IMG/VR virus record: IMGVR_UViG_3300025674_000316 | Span: 1 to 26,628 of that record | Length of the DNA: 26,628 bases | Source of the DNA: a virus | Strand: one strand, 5' to 3' | Shown: in pieces, positions 1 to 8,016 of the stretch | Layout: each line of letters opens with the position of its first letter | Numbering within the stretch: position 1 is the stretch's first letter | Notes under the pieces: model-generated | Told to the model about the DNA's origin: nothing | The model's input: only the letters and a program-made list of their open reading frames with translations | Databases searched by the model: none | Position numbers and translations under genes: made by a program

Positions 1-408
1 ACCGTGCGTATTCGTTGCATCTGAGTCTTTGGTATCATCAATCAAAAATAAGCCGTTTAAAGCGTATTTACGTGCGTATGATGAACTACTACCAAATGAC
101 TGAGCGATGTCCATACCTTTCTTGTTCACATCAATACCAGCTTGTGCTGATACAGATATTGTTTTCTCGCCATCAGACAATGTAGCTGTGGCGTTCACAA
201 TAAACATTCCCATAGAATGCTGTATCGCTCCTAAATTCTCGATAAAGTCATTGATTGTCAGAACAAGTTTATGTTCTGTTAATAGAGGTTTAACCGCCTC
301 TAAGATGTCCTCACAACTGCGGTAATTATAGTTACCGAAATTGTTTCTTTGATTCTTTGGTGCTTTCAATCTCCCTTGAATATCCACCAATTTTTCATAA
401 ATATCCAT
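1..408 (-). CDS. ERF-family single-strand annealing protein (3' end outside window)
   Basis: The minus-strand frame is open from an ATG at 406-408 to the window edge (136 codons, no stop), so the C-terminus is missing. The translation begins MDIYEKLVDIQGRL and contains NYNYRSCEDILEAVKPLL, a SVSAQAGID segment and GMDIAQSFGSSSSYARKYAL. These match the conserved core of the ERF family (phage recombinases that anneal single-stranded DNA, as in P22 Erf). The role is inferred to be DNA recombination or replication of the phage genome. A Bacteroidota-type promoter ends only 4 nt before the ATG, so the mRNA is probably leaderless. Family assignment is by motif recognition; the start is well supported because no earlier in-frame ATG fits behind the promoter. 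Confidence 0.82.
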   Translation of the reverse strand, partial: MDIYEKLVDIQGRLKAPKNQRNNFGNYNYRSCEDILEAVKPLLTEHKLVLTINDFIENLGAIQHSMGMFIVNATATLSDGEKTISVSAQAGIDVNKKGMDIAQSFGSSSSYARKYALNGLFLIDDTKDSDATNTHG

Positions 409-412
409 AGTG

Positions 413-444
413 CAAATGTAGTAATCCCAACTGACAAATGCAAA
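413..444 (-). promoter_or_regulatory. Promoter of the ERF gene, -7 box abutting the ATG
   Basis: On the minus strand TACATTTG (413-420) matches the Bacteroidota -7 consensus TAnnTTTG, with TTTG at 441-444 exactly 20 bp upstream as -33 box. Only CACT separates the -7 box from the ATG, which predicts a transcription start at or next to the A of the start codon. Confidence 0.65.
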
Positions 445-448
445 TATT

Positions 449-826
449 TTATGAAATTATATCAAAATTATTGAAGTTATCTGCGTATTTATTGTGAATG
501 GACAAGCGAAATGCTTTCTGCCCATCATTACTAAGTATAAAGAATCCTTTGTACAAATCGTGCCATACCGCAAAGAAATCTACCTCATCGGCTTGATAGT
601 ATCTTTTACCAGATTTTATTTCTATCTGGGGTGTCTTTTGCTTTTCACTTGAGTATCTATCTGACGACATATACTTGACTTGAACCTTATACAGCTTATT
701 ATCCTTCTCTAATATACAATCGTATGGCGAAGAATCAAGTAGTGGCATAGATACGTTAAATCCGTTCTCCATAGCTCTTGTGGCGAACTTATACTCAGCA
801 AAACAACCTTTTTGATTTATATCCAT
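449..826 (-). CDS. PD-(D/E)XK nuclease-like protein
   Basis: A 125-residue protein starting at the ATG at 824-826; a longer frame is possible only from a TTG at 841. The N-terminus GCFAEYKFATRAMENGF, then SPYDCIL and then YKVQVKY give the order E11 ... D36 ... Q49-x-K51, the catalytic signature of PD-(D/E)XK nucleases. The size and the G-x2-AE-x8 opening resemble the small 'PD-(D/E)XK endonuclease' family found with group I introns and in phages. The substrate is not deducible: it could be a homing-type endonuclease or a structure-specific (resolvase-like) nuclease serving the adjacent ERF recombinase. It is followed by 40 nt that carry the ERF promoter and preceded by a strong terminator, so it appears to be transcribed separately from the lysis genes. 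Confidence 0.62.
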   Translation of the reverse strand: MDINQKGCFAEYKFATRAMENGFNVSMPLLDSSPYDCILEKDNKLYKVQVKYMSSDRYSSEKQKTPQIEIKSGKRYYQADEVDFFAVWHDLYKGFFILSNDGQKAFRLSIHNKYADNFNNFDIIS

Positions 827-840
827 GCTACTAATATACA

Positions 841-876
841 AAAAAAAGTGGCAATCTTACGGGATTACCACCTTTT
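841..876 (-). terminator. Intrinsic terminator after the lysis/late operon
   Basis: Minus strand GTGGTAATC (871-863), a 6-nt loop, GATTGCCAC (856-848): a 9-bp stem with one G-T pair, followed by seven T (847-841). It stops minus-strand transcription coming from the lysis genes just before the nuclease gene. The plus strand has a weaker CTTTT, so some bidirectional action is possible. Confidence 0.8.
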
Positions 877-999
877 CAACATGAAAACAAAAATAAAAAA
901 TCAAATAAAAGATACAGAATCTTCTCAGGACATCAGAAACTATCTTATTACAAATATACCCTATTGAATTCACAAAGGGGTATTGAATTCATAAAGTTA
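842..999. other. Intergenic region between lysis genes and nuclease gene
   Basis: Holds the terminator above, a plus-strand 28-codon frame (881-967) of doubtful status, a TATATTTG -7-like box on the minus strand (951-958) without a well-spaced -33 box, and two copies of the dispersed TATTrAATTyAyA repeat. No other gene is visible. Confidence 0.6.
956..993 (+). repeat. Dispersed repeat pair (TATTGAATTCACA / TATTGAATTCATA)
   Basis: Two units at 962-974 and 981-993, start-to-start distance 19 bp. The first is preceded by CCC and the second by GGGG; together ATACCC (956-961) and GGGTAT (978-983) form an inverted repeat around the first unit. It lies just beyond the stop of the last late gene (1000-1002). 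Confidence 0.85.
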
Positions 1000-1125
1000 T
1001 TAACGCCCTTGTCCACGATACTTCTTCTTCCAACCCTTCTGTCCAACAGAGGCATTTTTAGAATGTACGTTTGGTCGTTTAGTCCTTGAAGAAGGAGTGT
1101 ATGCGTTAACTATCTTTTTTGCCAT
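1000..1125 (-). CDS. Small basic conserved phage protein (41 aa)
   Basis: ATG at 1123-1125, stop at 1000-1002, overlapping the end of the upstream holin-like gene by 20 nt in another frame. Sequence MAKKIVNAYTPSS ... RPNVHSKNAS ... WKKKYRGQGR is strongly basic, with no Cys or membrane segment. The THTPS/RPxxHSKNxS/KKxYRGQG pattern resembles a small protein often seen at the end of late operons of flavobacterial phages (from memory, not searched). Function unknown; the high charge would suit nucleic-acid or virion binding. The longer frame to 1371 in the same phase is not the gene, because that part overlaps the holin-like gene and has no protein-like character. Confidence 0.65.
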   Translation of the reverse strand: MAKKIVNAYTPSSRTKRPNVHSKNASVGQKGWKKKYRGQGR

Positions 1126-1507
1126 TACTTTTCCCTTTTTCCCAAGTTCTTCCAACAAAGTACGCACCGTAAACAGTAACGAGGAGTGTTTGAAATATTC
1201 GGATATATTCTTCTTGTATTGAGAACTGTCCAATGTTTCCATCGGTAAATGCCAGTAAGGTAAACATCGTTGTAAGAAAAACCATAACAAGCGGTCGTAT
1301 ATTCTTTGACAAAAAGTTGTCGCTTTGCATATCAAACTTCCAGCGTTCTGTAACCTGCGTTTGAGCATCATTGTCTGCTTTTTCTAATAGTTCTTGAATC
1401 TTTCTCTTGGCTTCTAAGCGTTCTTCATCGGTTGTAGTAACCTTATCTATTACTTCACCAATATCCTTCACTAAACCGCCTGTAATGAGTTGTAAGAGCT
1501 TTTTCAT
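1106..1507 (-). CDS. Holin-like protein, GTA_holin_3TM type
   Basis: 133 residues from the ATG at 1505-1507, which overlaps the endolysin stop by one base (TAATG), indicating translational coupling; an upstream TTG at 1519 is less likely. An amphipathic N-terminus is followed by a charged helical stretch, then WKFDMQSDNFLSKNIRPLVM leading into a membrane segment (about 72-88) and a second one (about 102-119) ending VYGAYFVGRTWEKGK. This layout fits the holin family known as 3TM gene-transfer-agent holin. Expected role: making the cytoplasmic membrane permeable so the adjacent endolysin reaches peptidoglycan. Position directly after the endolysin gene supports this. Confidence 0.7.
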   Translation of the reverse strand: MKKLLQLITGGLVKDIGEVIDKVTTTDEERLEAKRKIQELLEKADNDAQTQVTERWKFDMQSDNFLSKNIRPLVMVFLTTMFTLLAFTDGNIGQFSIQEEYIRIFQTLLVTVYGAYFVGRTWEKGKSNGKKDS

Positions 1508-1872
1508 TAGTATGTCCAAATTACGTTAGGCGACTTATCTTCATCGTCTATATCAATATGTATAAACGTATCGGCAATACCAATCCTTGTAATGCCGTAT
1601 TCTAAGAACAACCTAACAAGTTCAAATCTATCTCTTGATGTAGTACACGCCACATCAACAGCTAAGCCCTTTAGGTGGCTTGACGCTGGTTTTCCGCCAA
1701 CCTTAGCGTTATGAGCTTCCGTTCTGTACCCACTTGTAATGTGTATAGGCTTGCCATAGTCCTCTCTTACCTCATCGAGTATCTCAAGAAGCTCTTTGCT
1801 CATTAGCTGACCAGAACCCTGTATGTCTGGCGAATCAAACTCAAAGTAATTAAAATATTTCATAACTTCCAT
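1507..1872 (-). CDS. M15-family peptidase endolysin
   Basis: 121 residues if begun at the ATG at 1870-1872; a GTG at 1881 and an ATG at 1863 are alternatives. The SGYRTEAHN motif (47-55), SSHLKGLAVD (zinc ligands H66 and D73) and FIHIDID (H105) are the zinc-binding and active-site pattern of peptidase M15 (D-Ala-D-Ala carboxypeptidase / L-Ala-D-Glu endopeptidase type). Expected role is cutting peptide cross-links in peptidoglycan at lysis. There is no signal peptide, so export would need the holin-like membrane proteins on either side. Confidence 0.85.
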   Translation of the reverse strand: MEVMKYFNYFEFDSPDIQGSGQLMSKELLEILDEVREDYGKPIHITSGYRTEAHNAKVGGKPASSHLKGLAVDVACTTSRDRFELVRLFLEYGITRIGIADTFIHIDIDDEDKSPNVIWTY

Positions 1873-1906
1873 GTTTGGCACGTTTTTACTTCCGAGTTTG
1901 GTAACC

Positions 1907-2065
1907 CTACTCTTTCTTCTTTCTCAACTCGTGCCACTTTGCTACTGTATAGCCTATTGACACCACAAGCAAAAGTAATTTCAATGCAGTTTCTATTTGG
2001 TCGATTGCCGATATAGTCATCGCTGACAAGTTAATCGCATATACTTTAAAGCTTGAAGTGTCCAT
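1907..2065 (-). CDS. Small membrane protein, holin-like (52 aa)
   Basis: ATG at 2063-2065, stop at 1907-1909. Begins MDTSSFKVYAINLSAMTIS, has one hydrophobic helix around residues 27-43 (ALKLLLLVVSIGYTVA) and a short basic tail WHELRKKKE. One membrane span with a positive C-terminus, placed directly before the endolysin, suggests a small holin or spanin-related role, but nothing in the sequence proves it. Confidence 0.62.
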   Translation of the reverse strand: MDTSSFKVYAINLSAMTISAIDQIETALKLLLLVVSIGYTVAKWHELRKKKE

Positions 2066-2071
2066 ATCTAA

Positions 2072-2431
2072 TTAGTTAAAAGACCAACCTGCGAATGTAT
2101 GAACTCCGTTGCCCTCAACAGAAATCTCCTTGCTTGACCATCCATAAGGATAGTTTATAGTAGATTCCCCATCTTCATTGGCTTCTGTAATTTCACCTGC
2201 TTTCCATAGTACATCAACAGAATACTTGGTGCTGTACTCGCCTTCTGTTACCACGTTACCCTCATCGTCAAATGTAGGCTCTACAATAGGCAAATAACCC
2301 AATTTAACAACCGTATGGCTGTGTGAAGGGTGGCTGTTTCCCTCTTCATCTGTTGAGTTTGGCAAAGCTGCAATTCTTGTTTCTGCCTGTGCTTCGCTAT
2401 CAAATTCATACTTCTTAAAAATGTACTTCAT
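2072..2431 (-). CDS. Hypothetical protein downstream of the fibre genes
   Basis: 119 residues, MKYIFKKYEFDSEAQAETRIAAL ... ending GVHTFAGWSFN. Soluble and acidic with no membrane segment or metal motif; His-rich SHPSHSHT near residue 37. It follows the two fibre genes and precedes lysis, a position often taken by small virion or fibre-associated proteins. The closing pattern G(I/V)HTFAGW is familiar to me from similar positions in Bacteroidota phages, without a known function. Confidence 0.6.
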   Translation of the reverse strand: MKYIFKKYEFDSEAQAETRIAALPNSTDEEGNSHPSHSHTVVKLGYLPIVEPTFDDEGNVVTEGEYSTKYSVDVLWKAGEITEANEDGESTINYPYGWSSKEISVEGNGVHTFAGWSFN

Positions 2432-2443
2432 TGTATTTATAAT

Positions 2444-3718
2444 TTATATTGTTGTTAATTCTATTAACTCTGCGTCTGTAAGTGCTTCGTTAAATACCAT
2501 TAGTTGTTTTACTTTTCCGTTAAACTTAAAGTCAAAAGTTGGATAATCTATTGATAAATTATCTAATCCACTTATAGTTTCCGCTACAAATGAGCTATTC
2601 AATGATTGAGATACTCCGTTTATATAAACTTTGTAATCACTTGTGTTTTGTCCATATTGAACAGCCACTTTAATATCTTGAGTTAAGTCTGCAAGATATG
2701 TGTCTATTCTATTTTCATTTGAAGTTCCATTGTTATATAGATTCAAATCTCCTCCACCTGTAATCTGAAACATAATAGAATTATCAGGCGAACCATCAGA
2801 AAGCGAAATATACCTGTTTGAAGTGTCTGAATCATTAAGCATTGAAAATTCAGCAAACAACACACCCTCGTTGTCGTTAAACAAGTCAGCGTTACCTGCG
2901 TTCTCACATACATCGGCATTACGAGTTACAGTAGAACCTGATGTGGGTATGTAGGAAGTTGCGTAGCTTCCTTCTTCTAATTGCGCACCCCAAATAAAAA
3001 CCCCACTTGTTCCATCACCTAAAAAAGTAACACCATCAGCATCAGCAGAATAACCACTATTAGGTATTCCTGTAATATTAGGTGCAAAATTTGGAGATGT
3101 AGAGCTTGTTATATTTGTAAGTGTAATTTTATACCATTCATTACCTACCAACTCAATAGATGTATCTAATGGGCTTCCATAAGTTTCTAAAACTGCACCT
3201 ACTCCATTTAAATCATATACTGCTGCAGAAGGAGAATTGCCTGTACCTTGTCGAATATATAATCTTTCATATTCGTCTGATTTTGCATACAAAGTAAATG
3301 TGTATGTAGTTGTAGCCGAAACTGATGGTATAATTGCTACAAAATGGGTTGTATTTGTTGCAGATGCTATAACTTTATCAGCATTTTGTGTGCCATCAGG
3401 AGAAACAACTTGACTTGACAAAACACTTGAATTTGACAAAGTCCACTCACTAAAATCTTCTGAATACGTTACAAGATTAGTCCTACTCGGCTCTAAAAGT
3501 AAAGCAGGACAATCCTGTACCACTCCGTCAATCAAAGGGTAGTCCAATCTTGGTACACCACTTGCAACACTTTCAATCAGTCCGTCTTTGTTTACTCTTG
3601 TGGCAGAAGTTGCTCTTGTGTGGTCAAAATCGCCATCGCCATCAGCAGGTAAAACGGAATATAATGTACCGTCTTTAGTTCCACTTGGTATTAACGCTAA
3701 ACTTGCTTTATCGTACAT
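2444..3718 (-). CDS. Fibre/receptor-binding-like protein, paralogue of the upstream gene
   Basis: 424 residues starting MYDKASLALIPSGTKDG. Contains a DHTRATSATRVNKDGLIESV segment near residue 33, then LLLEPSRTNLVTYSED, a beta-rich carbohydrate-binding-like section, a YIPTSGSTVTRNADVC segment and a LamG/concanavalin-like C-terminus (YISLSDGS ... YKVYINGVSQ). The same segments in the same order occur in the gene just upstream, and parts are conserved at nucleotide level (for example ACAAGATTAGTCCT in both), which points to a tandem duplication. Likely a virion fibre or spike that binds cell-surface glycans; no enzymatic motif is seen. Confidence 0.68.
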   Translation of the reverse strand: MYDKASLALIPSGTKDGTLYSVLPADGDGDFDHTRATSATRVNKDGLIESVASGVPRLDYPLIDGVVQDCPALLLEPSRTNLVTYSEDFSEWTLSNSSVLSSQVVSPDGTQNADKVIASATNTTHFVAIIPSVSATTTYTFTLYAKSDEYERLYIRQGTGNSPSAAVYDLNGVGAVLETYGSPLDTSIELVGNEWYKITLTNITSSTSPNFAPNITGIPNSGYSADADGVTFLGDGTSGVFIWGAQLEEGSYATSYIPTSGSTVTRNADVCENAGNADLFNDNEGVLFAEFSMLNDSDTSNRYISLSDGSPDNSIMFQITGGGDLNLYNNGTSNENRIDTYLADLTQDIKVAVQYGQNTSDYKVYINGVSQSLNSSFVAETISGLDNLSIDYPTFDFKFNGKVKQLMVFNEALTDAELIELTTI

Positions 3719-3719
3719 A

Positions 3720-6221
3720 CTAACTTGTTAATTTTTCTAATTGTTCGTCTGTAAGAGCTTCTGTAAATACTGCAACGCATTTAACGTTACCTTCAAAATC
3801 TTGTCCGCCATCTCCCCTGTCAAAAGCTAACTCATTAAGACCTGTTGGTGTATTTCCGTTTGTGTCTGTTGCTCTTTCAGTTCCGTTTACCCACAAAGCA
3901 AAATCATTTTGTTTAAATTTAATTGCTACTTTAGTCATAGTCGGTGTAATTGCACCAAAGTTATATGTCATAAACGCTTGTGTTGAATTTGCACTCCTGA
4001 CCTCTACTGCAAATCTAAAATCTGTTGCACTATTTAAAAGTCCAATTTTTACTGCATTTGAATGAGTACCATCACTCAAACTTAACCATCTTTGCGTATT
4101 ATAATTAGCCAAAGCACTTATTTCAGCATACAATACTCCTTCTTCTGAATTAAAGTCTTGTGCAGAGCCACTATTATTGCATACGTCTGCATTACGAGTT
4201 ACTGTGCTTCCGTTTGTTGGGATGTAGGAGGTTGGGTAGCTTCCTGCTTCTGTTTGCGGATACTGAACAAATATATGACCTGTTCCAGAATTACCTATTC
4301 CACCATCAGTTTCAACAGGTTGAATATATACACCTGTACCACTTGCGTTGTTGAAGGTCATTGAGCATCTGTACCAACCATTGTTTATATATTTTATATC
4401 AGAAGAAATTAAATTAGAAGTAGTGCCTATTATACCATTTTCTAAATCAAAATAACATTGTTCAGGAATAGCACTAATTGCAATTCTTAAAAAATTATAA
4501 CTGCCTTTTTTGGCATACACACTAACTGTTGAAGTTGATGTAAACGATATAACACTTCTTATATTGTCGTATGCTAAACTTCTTTGTATTTTCCAAGCAT
4601 CATTAGAGTTTCCAACACCTAATTGACCGCTTGTTAATTGAATACCAGAAGATGCAACCCATTGTGTTAAATCCTCACTATACGTTACAAGATTAGTCCT
4701 CTGTGGCTCTAACAACAAACTACCCTCTCCATCTGTATAGTCTATTCTTGGTAAGTCTGTATCGTCTGTTATTTCGACTACTGATACGTTATCAATAAAT
4801 AGTGTACCTGTATCTGCTGAACCTCTTAAAACTCTTGCACTTGTATTTGTTGTTGATGAGGCATCAAAAATGTGGCTTACTCTTGTAACTCCGCTTGATG
4901 CAATAGTAATTGCTGAAGAGCTTGTGCCTAATAAATTTAAAATTACAGAAGTGCCTGTGTATGTTCCTATTTCTACATCTGCTTCTAATTTATATTTTTT
5001 CCCTGACTGAACAGGTACAGTAGAATCACTTGCTAAACCACTACCACTTTGAGCTGCAATAGTAACTACAGCTCTATTAGAATCAAAAGACAAAGTAGCA
5101 CCATTAATACCACTCCAATTCTGTCCGACCTCTTTTACTGATACGTTGTCTATTTCAAACTGTCCACTTGTGTTTAATACTATTCTTATATTAAAACTTG
5201 TAGGTGCTGTGCCATTAGCAGTAAAGTATAGAGTGTGTGTACCAACAGTTTGAGATAAAACATTTTGCGCAGAAGCTGTCGTGCCTGACAATTTAACTAC
5301 ACCATTGACTAAAGTACTATTAATAACTTCATACTGTAATTTATATAACTTACCACTCGTTAAAATACCACTTTGAGCTAAATCAGAATTAGTTGTACCT
5401 GTATATATTGCTTTACCATCACTTATACTCCACCCTGTACCCTTAATCCAATCACTATCAGTATCAAAGTTTCCGTTAGTAACAAGTTCACTACCTATCT
5501 GCTCAAAGTCTCCGTTTTGTACAAGCTCTCCACTTAATATCTGTACGTCCTCTACAAGCCCTTGCTCGTTTACTCTTGTAGCACTTGAACCTCTACTAAA
5601 GTCAAAGTCGGCTTCTTGTATTTCTTTTACGCTTACGTTGTCTATTGTATAAGTGTTGTTGTTTAAATTATTCCTTACTCCAATATAAGACAATGTGGAC
5701 GTTGCAACAAATGTCGCAGATAAACTTTGAGAATGTAACACGTTACGATTTGTTGAACCTGTACCTACACCTGTACCAACGCACAAATAATAATCGTTAC
5801 CTAATCCTGTGATATTAGCGTTTATATTATATCTTTTACCAACCTCAGTAGTTATACCTTGTTGAATAACTGAACCGCTAACATCGTCTAATTCTGCAAC
5901 TCCGTTAGAAATTGTTGCTCCATTAAATTTTAACCAATCACTATCTGTATCAAACGTGCCATTAGTAACCAATTCAGTAGGCAACACCTGATAAGGCGGT
6001 ATAACAGTATTTAAGCTACCATCTGAATATGCAGTAGGTGTTAAGACAATACTCGCTTTGTTGGATAAGTCTTTTAATATCTTATCTGTGCCATCAGAGT
6101 TCTCGTAATAGTCAGAATGATTGTACAGCTTGTTTGTTGCTGCTGCATCAAAGTACACATCGCCAAACCCCTCTGCGTTAGCGTTTCCCCAATTGCTTCT
6201 GTGATATATTTCGTTTGGCAT
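3720..6221 (-). CDS. Large modular tail fibre protein with repeated carbohydrate-binding-like modules
   Basis: 833 residues from MPNEIYHRSNWGNA. Three consecutive beta-rich modules follow the pattern ELVTNGTFDTDSDW ... IDNVSVKE (about 83-200, 235-350 and 350-485); this NG(N/T)F-DTDSDW start and DNVSV end resemble CBM4/9-type carbohydrate-binding modules. Between them is the SRGSSATRVNEQGLVEDV segment shared with the next gene. After RTNLVTYSED (about 505) come another glycan-binding-like section and a LamG-like C-terminus. Very Ser/Thr/Asn-rich, as usual for fibres. Probable role: adsorption to surface polysaccharide. The only downstream neighbour in the cluster is its shorter paralogue, one base away. 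Confidence 0.72.
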   Translation of the reverse strand: MPNEIYHRSNWGNANAEGFGDVYFDAAATNKLYNHSDYYENSDGTDKILKDLSNKASIVLTPTAYSDGSLNTVIPPYQVLPTELVTNGTFDTDSDWLKFNGATISNGVAELDDVSGSVIQQGITTEVGKRYNINANITGLGNDYYLCVGTGVGTGSTNRNVLHSQSLSATFVATSTLSYIGVRNNLNNNTYTIDNVSVKEIQEADFDFSRGSSATRVNEQGLVEDVQILSGELVQNGDFEQIGSELVTNGNFDTDSDWIKGTGWSISDGKAIYTGTTNSDLAQSGILTSGKLYKLQYEVINSTLVNGVVKLSGTTASAQNVLSQTVGTHTLYFTANGTAPTSFNIRIVLNTSGQFEIDNVSVKEVGQNWSGINGATLSFDSNRAVVTIAAQSGSGLASDSTVPVQSGKKYKLEADVEIGTYTGTSVILNLLGTSSSAITIASSGVTRVSHIFDASSTTNTSARVLRGSADTGTLFIDNVSVVEITDDTDLPRIDYTDGEGSLLLEPQRTNLVTYSEDLTQWVASSGIQLTSGQLGVGNSNDAWKIQRSLAYDNIRSVISFTSTSTVSVYAKKGSYNFLRIAISAIPEQCYFDLENGIIGTTSNLISSDIKYINNGWYRCSMTFNNASGTGVYIQPVETDGGIGNSGTGHIFVQYPQTEAGSYPTSYIPTNGSTVTRNADVCNNSGSAQDFNSEEGVLYAEISALANYNTQRWLSLSDGTHSNAVKIGLLNSATDFRFAVEVRSANSTQAFMTYNFGAITPTMTKVAIKFKQNDFALWVNGTERATDTNGNTPTGLNELAFDRGDGGQDFEGNVKCVAVFTEALTDEQLEKLTS

Positions 6222-6272
6222 CTAAATATTTCTTTAACTTAATTATGTTTTCTTTTTTCGGTTTGTATTTAC

Positions 6273-6776
6273 TTACAGTACCCATCCGTGAAATAATGTA
6301 TCTTTGTCAGGATAAATGTCATCGTTGTTGTTAGTGTAATATTCTGGAAACTTATCCTGAGCGTTAAAACTCATGTAGTCAATAAAACGCTGAGTGTAGT
6401 ATTCCGCATAATCTCTCTCCTTGTTAATTAACAAATCAACCTCCTCTTTGTTGGCGATTGAACTGTTCTCTGCGTTATGCTTGTACACTCCACCATTGGC
6501 GATTGTATATGCTGCAAATGGTAAATACTCAGCCATAGCAAAGTGAATAAGCATAGGCTGAATAAAGTCGTTTACAAGGTCTAAATAGTCGCCAGATAAT
6601 GTACCAGCGATAATGTCAGCACTAATCTTATCATACAGGTCAGTTCCAAGATAGTTTCTAACGTGGATTTCCTGTGCAATTTTGATGAACTGAATGAACT
6701 TATCCGTATCAACATTACCGTTCATGGCGGTATTCTTAATAAGGTCTGCTCTCTTTATAAATAATGCTGTTGCCAT
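6273..6776 (-). CDS. Head-tail connector (DUF6712-like)
   Basis: 167 residues, mostly helical: MATALFIKRADLIKNTAMNGNVD ... FIQFIKIAQEIHVRNYLGTDLYDKI ... FIQPMLIHFAMAEYLPFAAY ... RDYAEYYTQRFIDYM. The IxxAQxxHVRxYLGTxLYDKI and P-x7-AEYLPF patterns fit the DUF6712 head-completion/connector family of Bacteroidota phages (family name from memory). Directly downstream of portal, 1 nt apart, which fits a protein of the portal-neck interface. Confidence 0.62.
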   Translation of the reverse strand: MATALFIKRADLIKNTAMNGNVDTDKFIQFIKIAQEIHVRNYLGTDLYDKISADIIAGTLSGDYLDLVNDFIQPMLIHFAMAEYLPFAAYTIANGGVYKHNAENSSIANKEEVDLLINKERDYAEYYTQRFIDYMSFNAQDKFPEYYTNNNDDIYPDKDTLFHGWVL

Positions 6777-6777
6777 A

Positions 6778-8016
6778 TTATTCCTCGCTTTCTTCTATTT
6801 GTGGTTCTTCATCCACTTGGTCTTTCTTGACACCTGTTTCCTTTTCTATTTCGCTTTCGCTAATAGCGTTAGTTAGGTCTGTGAACTCAAGTGGTTGTAA
6901 TGTCTTAAAGTATATATCCAACTCAATACCATTGTAGGCGAGTACCCTTTCAAGCTCATCTAAGATGGTTACTTGCATTGGGCGAATAACTGTGTTGTCC
7001 ATAAGTACAGAAGCTGTCTGCAACTCCTCTGCGTTGTTACCAAGACCGCTTGTGTCTTTAATACCGACAAGCATAGGCGATACGATACGGTGTGATACCA
7101 TTACCTTGCGCATAGATTCGTCAGACAAGAATTGATACTGCTGGTGAGCATCAGACAACTGTACAGGGTCTATTGTAGCAGAGAGTTCTTTGCTGTCGTT
7201 AAACGCCAAGATAAAGCGCCCAGCATTAGAAGAACCACTAAACTTATCTACAATGCTTCTTTCAATCGCTTCACGCTGTTCTTCTGGTGGTACACCATTA
7301 TTGAAGTTAATAAGCATACTTGGTGCAAGACCATTCTGTATGTTATTGATGTGGTAGTTTGCGATTTCTTCTTCAAGCTCTGCATACTGCAATCCACCCT
7401 GATAATCTACTGGCGAATAATACTTGTACCCTGCACGATATGGCTTGATGTATAGAATCTCAAGTGGCGCATTAGAGAAACCAAATGCAGGTATTCTCTT
7501 TAGCTTTGTTCTATTGTTTACATTCGCCCAGTCAGCGCTGTAATAGTAGCCTTCTATTTCGCCCTTCTCATTACATTTCTCTGCTCTAAGCGTTTCAACA
7601 GGCATATGCTCAACACGAGCAATCTTCTTTCTATCTTTAGTGTATATAATCTGAAGTGCAGCTTGACCCATCATCTTGTAGTCGTAGCATATCTTCTTCA
7701 TACAATCCTTACGGAGTAGCTCTTTCATTTCAGCATACTCAGACGCTTTACTTTCGCTATCAGTAGCATCTAAGCCCTTTCCGTAAATCATCTCTGCAAT
7801 ACCGTTTATCGCAGCATTGTTAGTTGGCGAACCATTGTATCTGTCTATTAGATACTCAAAGTAATTGTTGTCATCGCCATAACCAATCCATTCCTGATTA
7901 CGATACTCTTTCATATCAGGTCTTGAATATGAGCCAAGATTCACTATATGTATCTTTCCATCTTTCACTTGTGGAAGTGGGCGATTCTTGGCGTATTTTA
8001 TTGCTTTGTTGCTCAT
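6778..8016 (-). CDS. Portal protein
   Basis: 412 residues. Features typical of phage portals of the PBSX-like type: an N-terminal stretch with EWIGYGDDNNYFEYLIDRYNGSPTNNAAINGIAEMIYG, a central FSNAPLEILYIKPYRAG and YYSPVDYQGGLQYAELEEEI, then SHRIVSPMLVGIKDTSGLGNN and a C-terminal acidic tail (EPQIEESEE). The portal is the dodecameric ring through which DNA is packaged and to which the tail attaches. Unusually it lies after the capsid and tube genes and about 16 kb from the terminase. Start ATG overlaps the upstream stop (ATGA). Confidence 0.78.
   Translation of the reverse strand: MSNKAIKYAKNRPLPQVKDGKIHIVNLGSYSRPDMKEYRNQEWIGYGDDNNYFEYLIDRYNGSPTNNAAINGIAEMIYGKGLDATDSESKASEYAEMKELLRKDCMKKICYDYKMMGQAALQIIYTKDRKKIARVEHMPVETLRAEKCNEKGEIEGYYYSADWANVNNRTKLKRIPAFGFSNAPLEILYIKPYRAGYKYYSPVDYQGGLQYAELEEEIANYHINNIQNGLAPSMLINFNNGVPPEEQREAIERSIVDKFSGSSNAGRFILAFNDSKELSATIDPVQLSDAHQQYQFLSDESMRKVMVSHRIVSPMLVGIKDTSGLGNNAEELQTASVLMDNTVIRPMQVTILDELERVLAYNGIELDIYFKTLQPLEFTDLTNAISESEIEKETGVKKDQVDEEPQIEESEE

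Noticed and set aside
951-958. Minus-strand TATATTTG as a promoter
   Set aside because: The nearest TTG is only 14 bp upstream, outside the normal 17-23 bp spacing, and transcription would run into a terminator after about 100 nt.
881-967. Plus-strand 28-codon frame as a gene
   Set aside because: No promoter or family; it ends inside the repeat. Kept only as an observation about repeat-provided stops.
1126-1371. N-terminal part of the long minus-strand frame 1000-1371
   Set aside because: It overlaps the holin-like gene completely in another frame, and its Cys/Trp/Phe-rich translation is not protein-like; only the last 41 codons from the ATG at 1125 are convincing.
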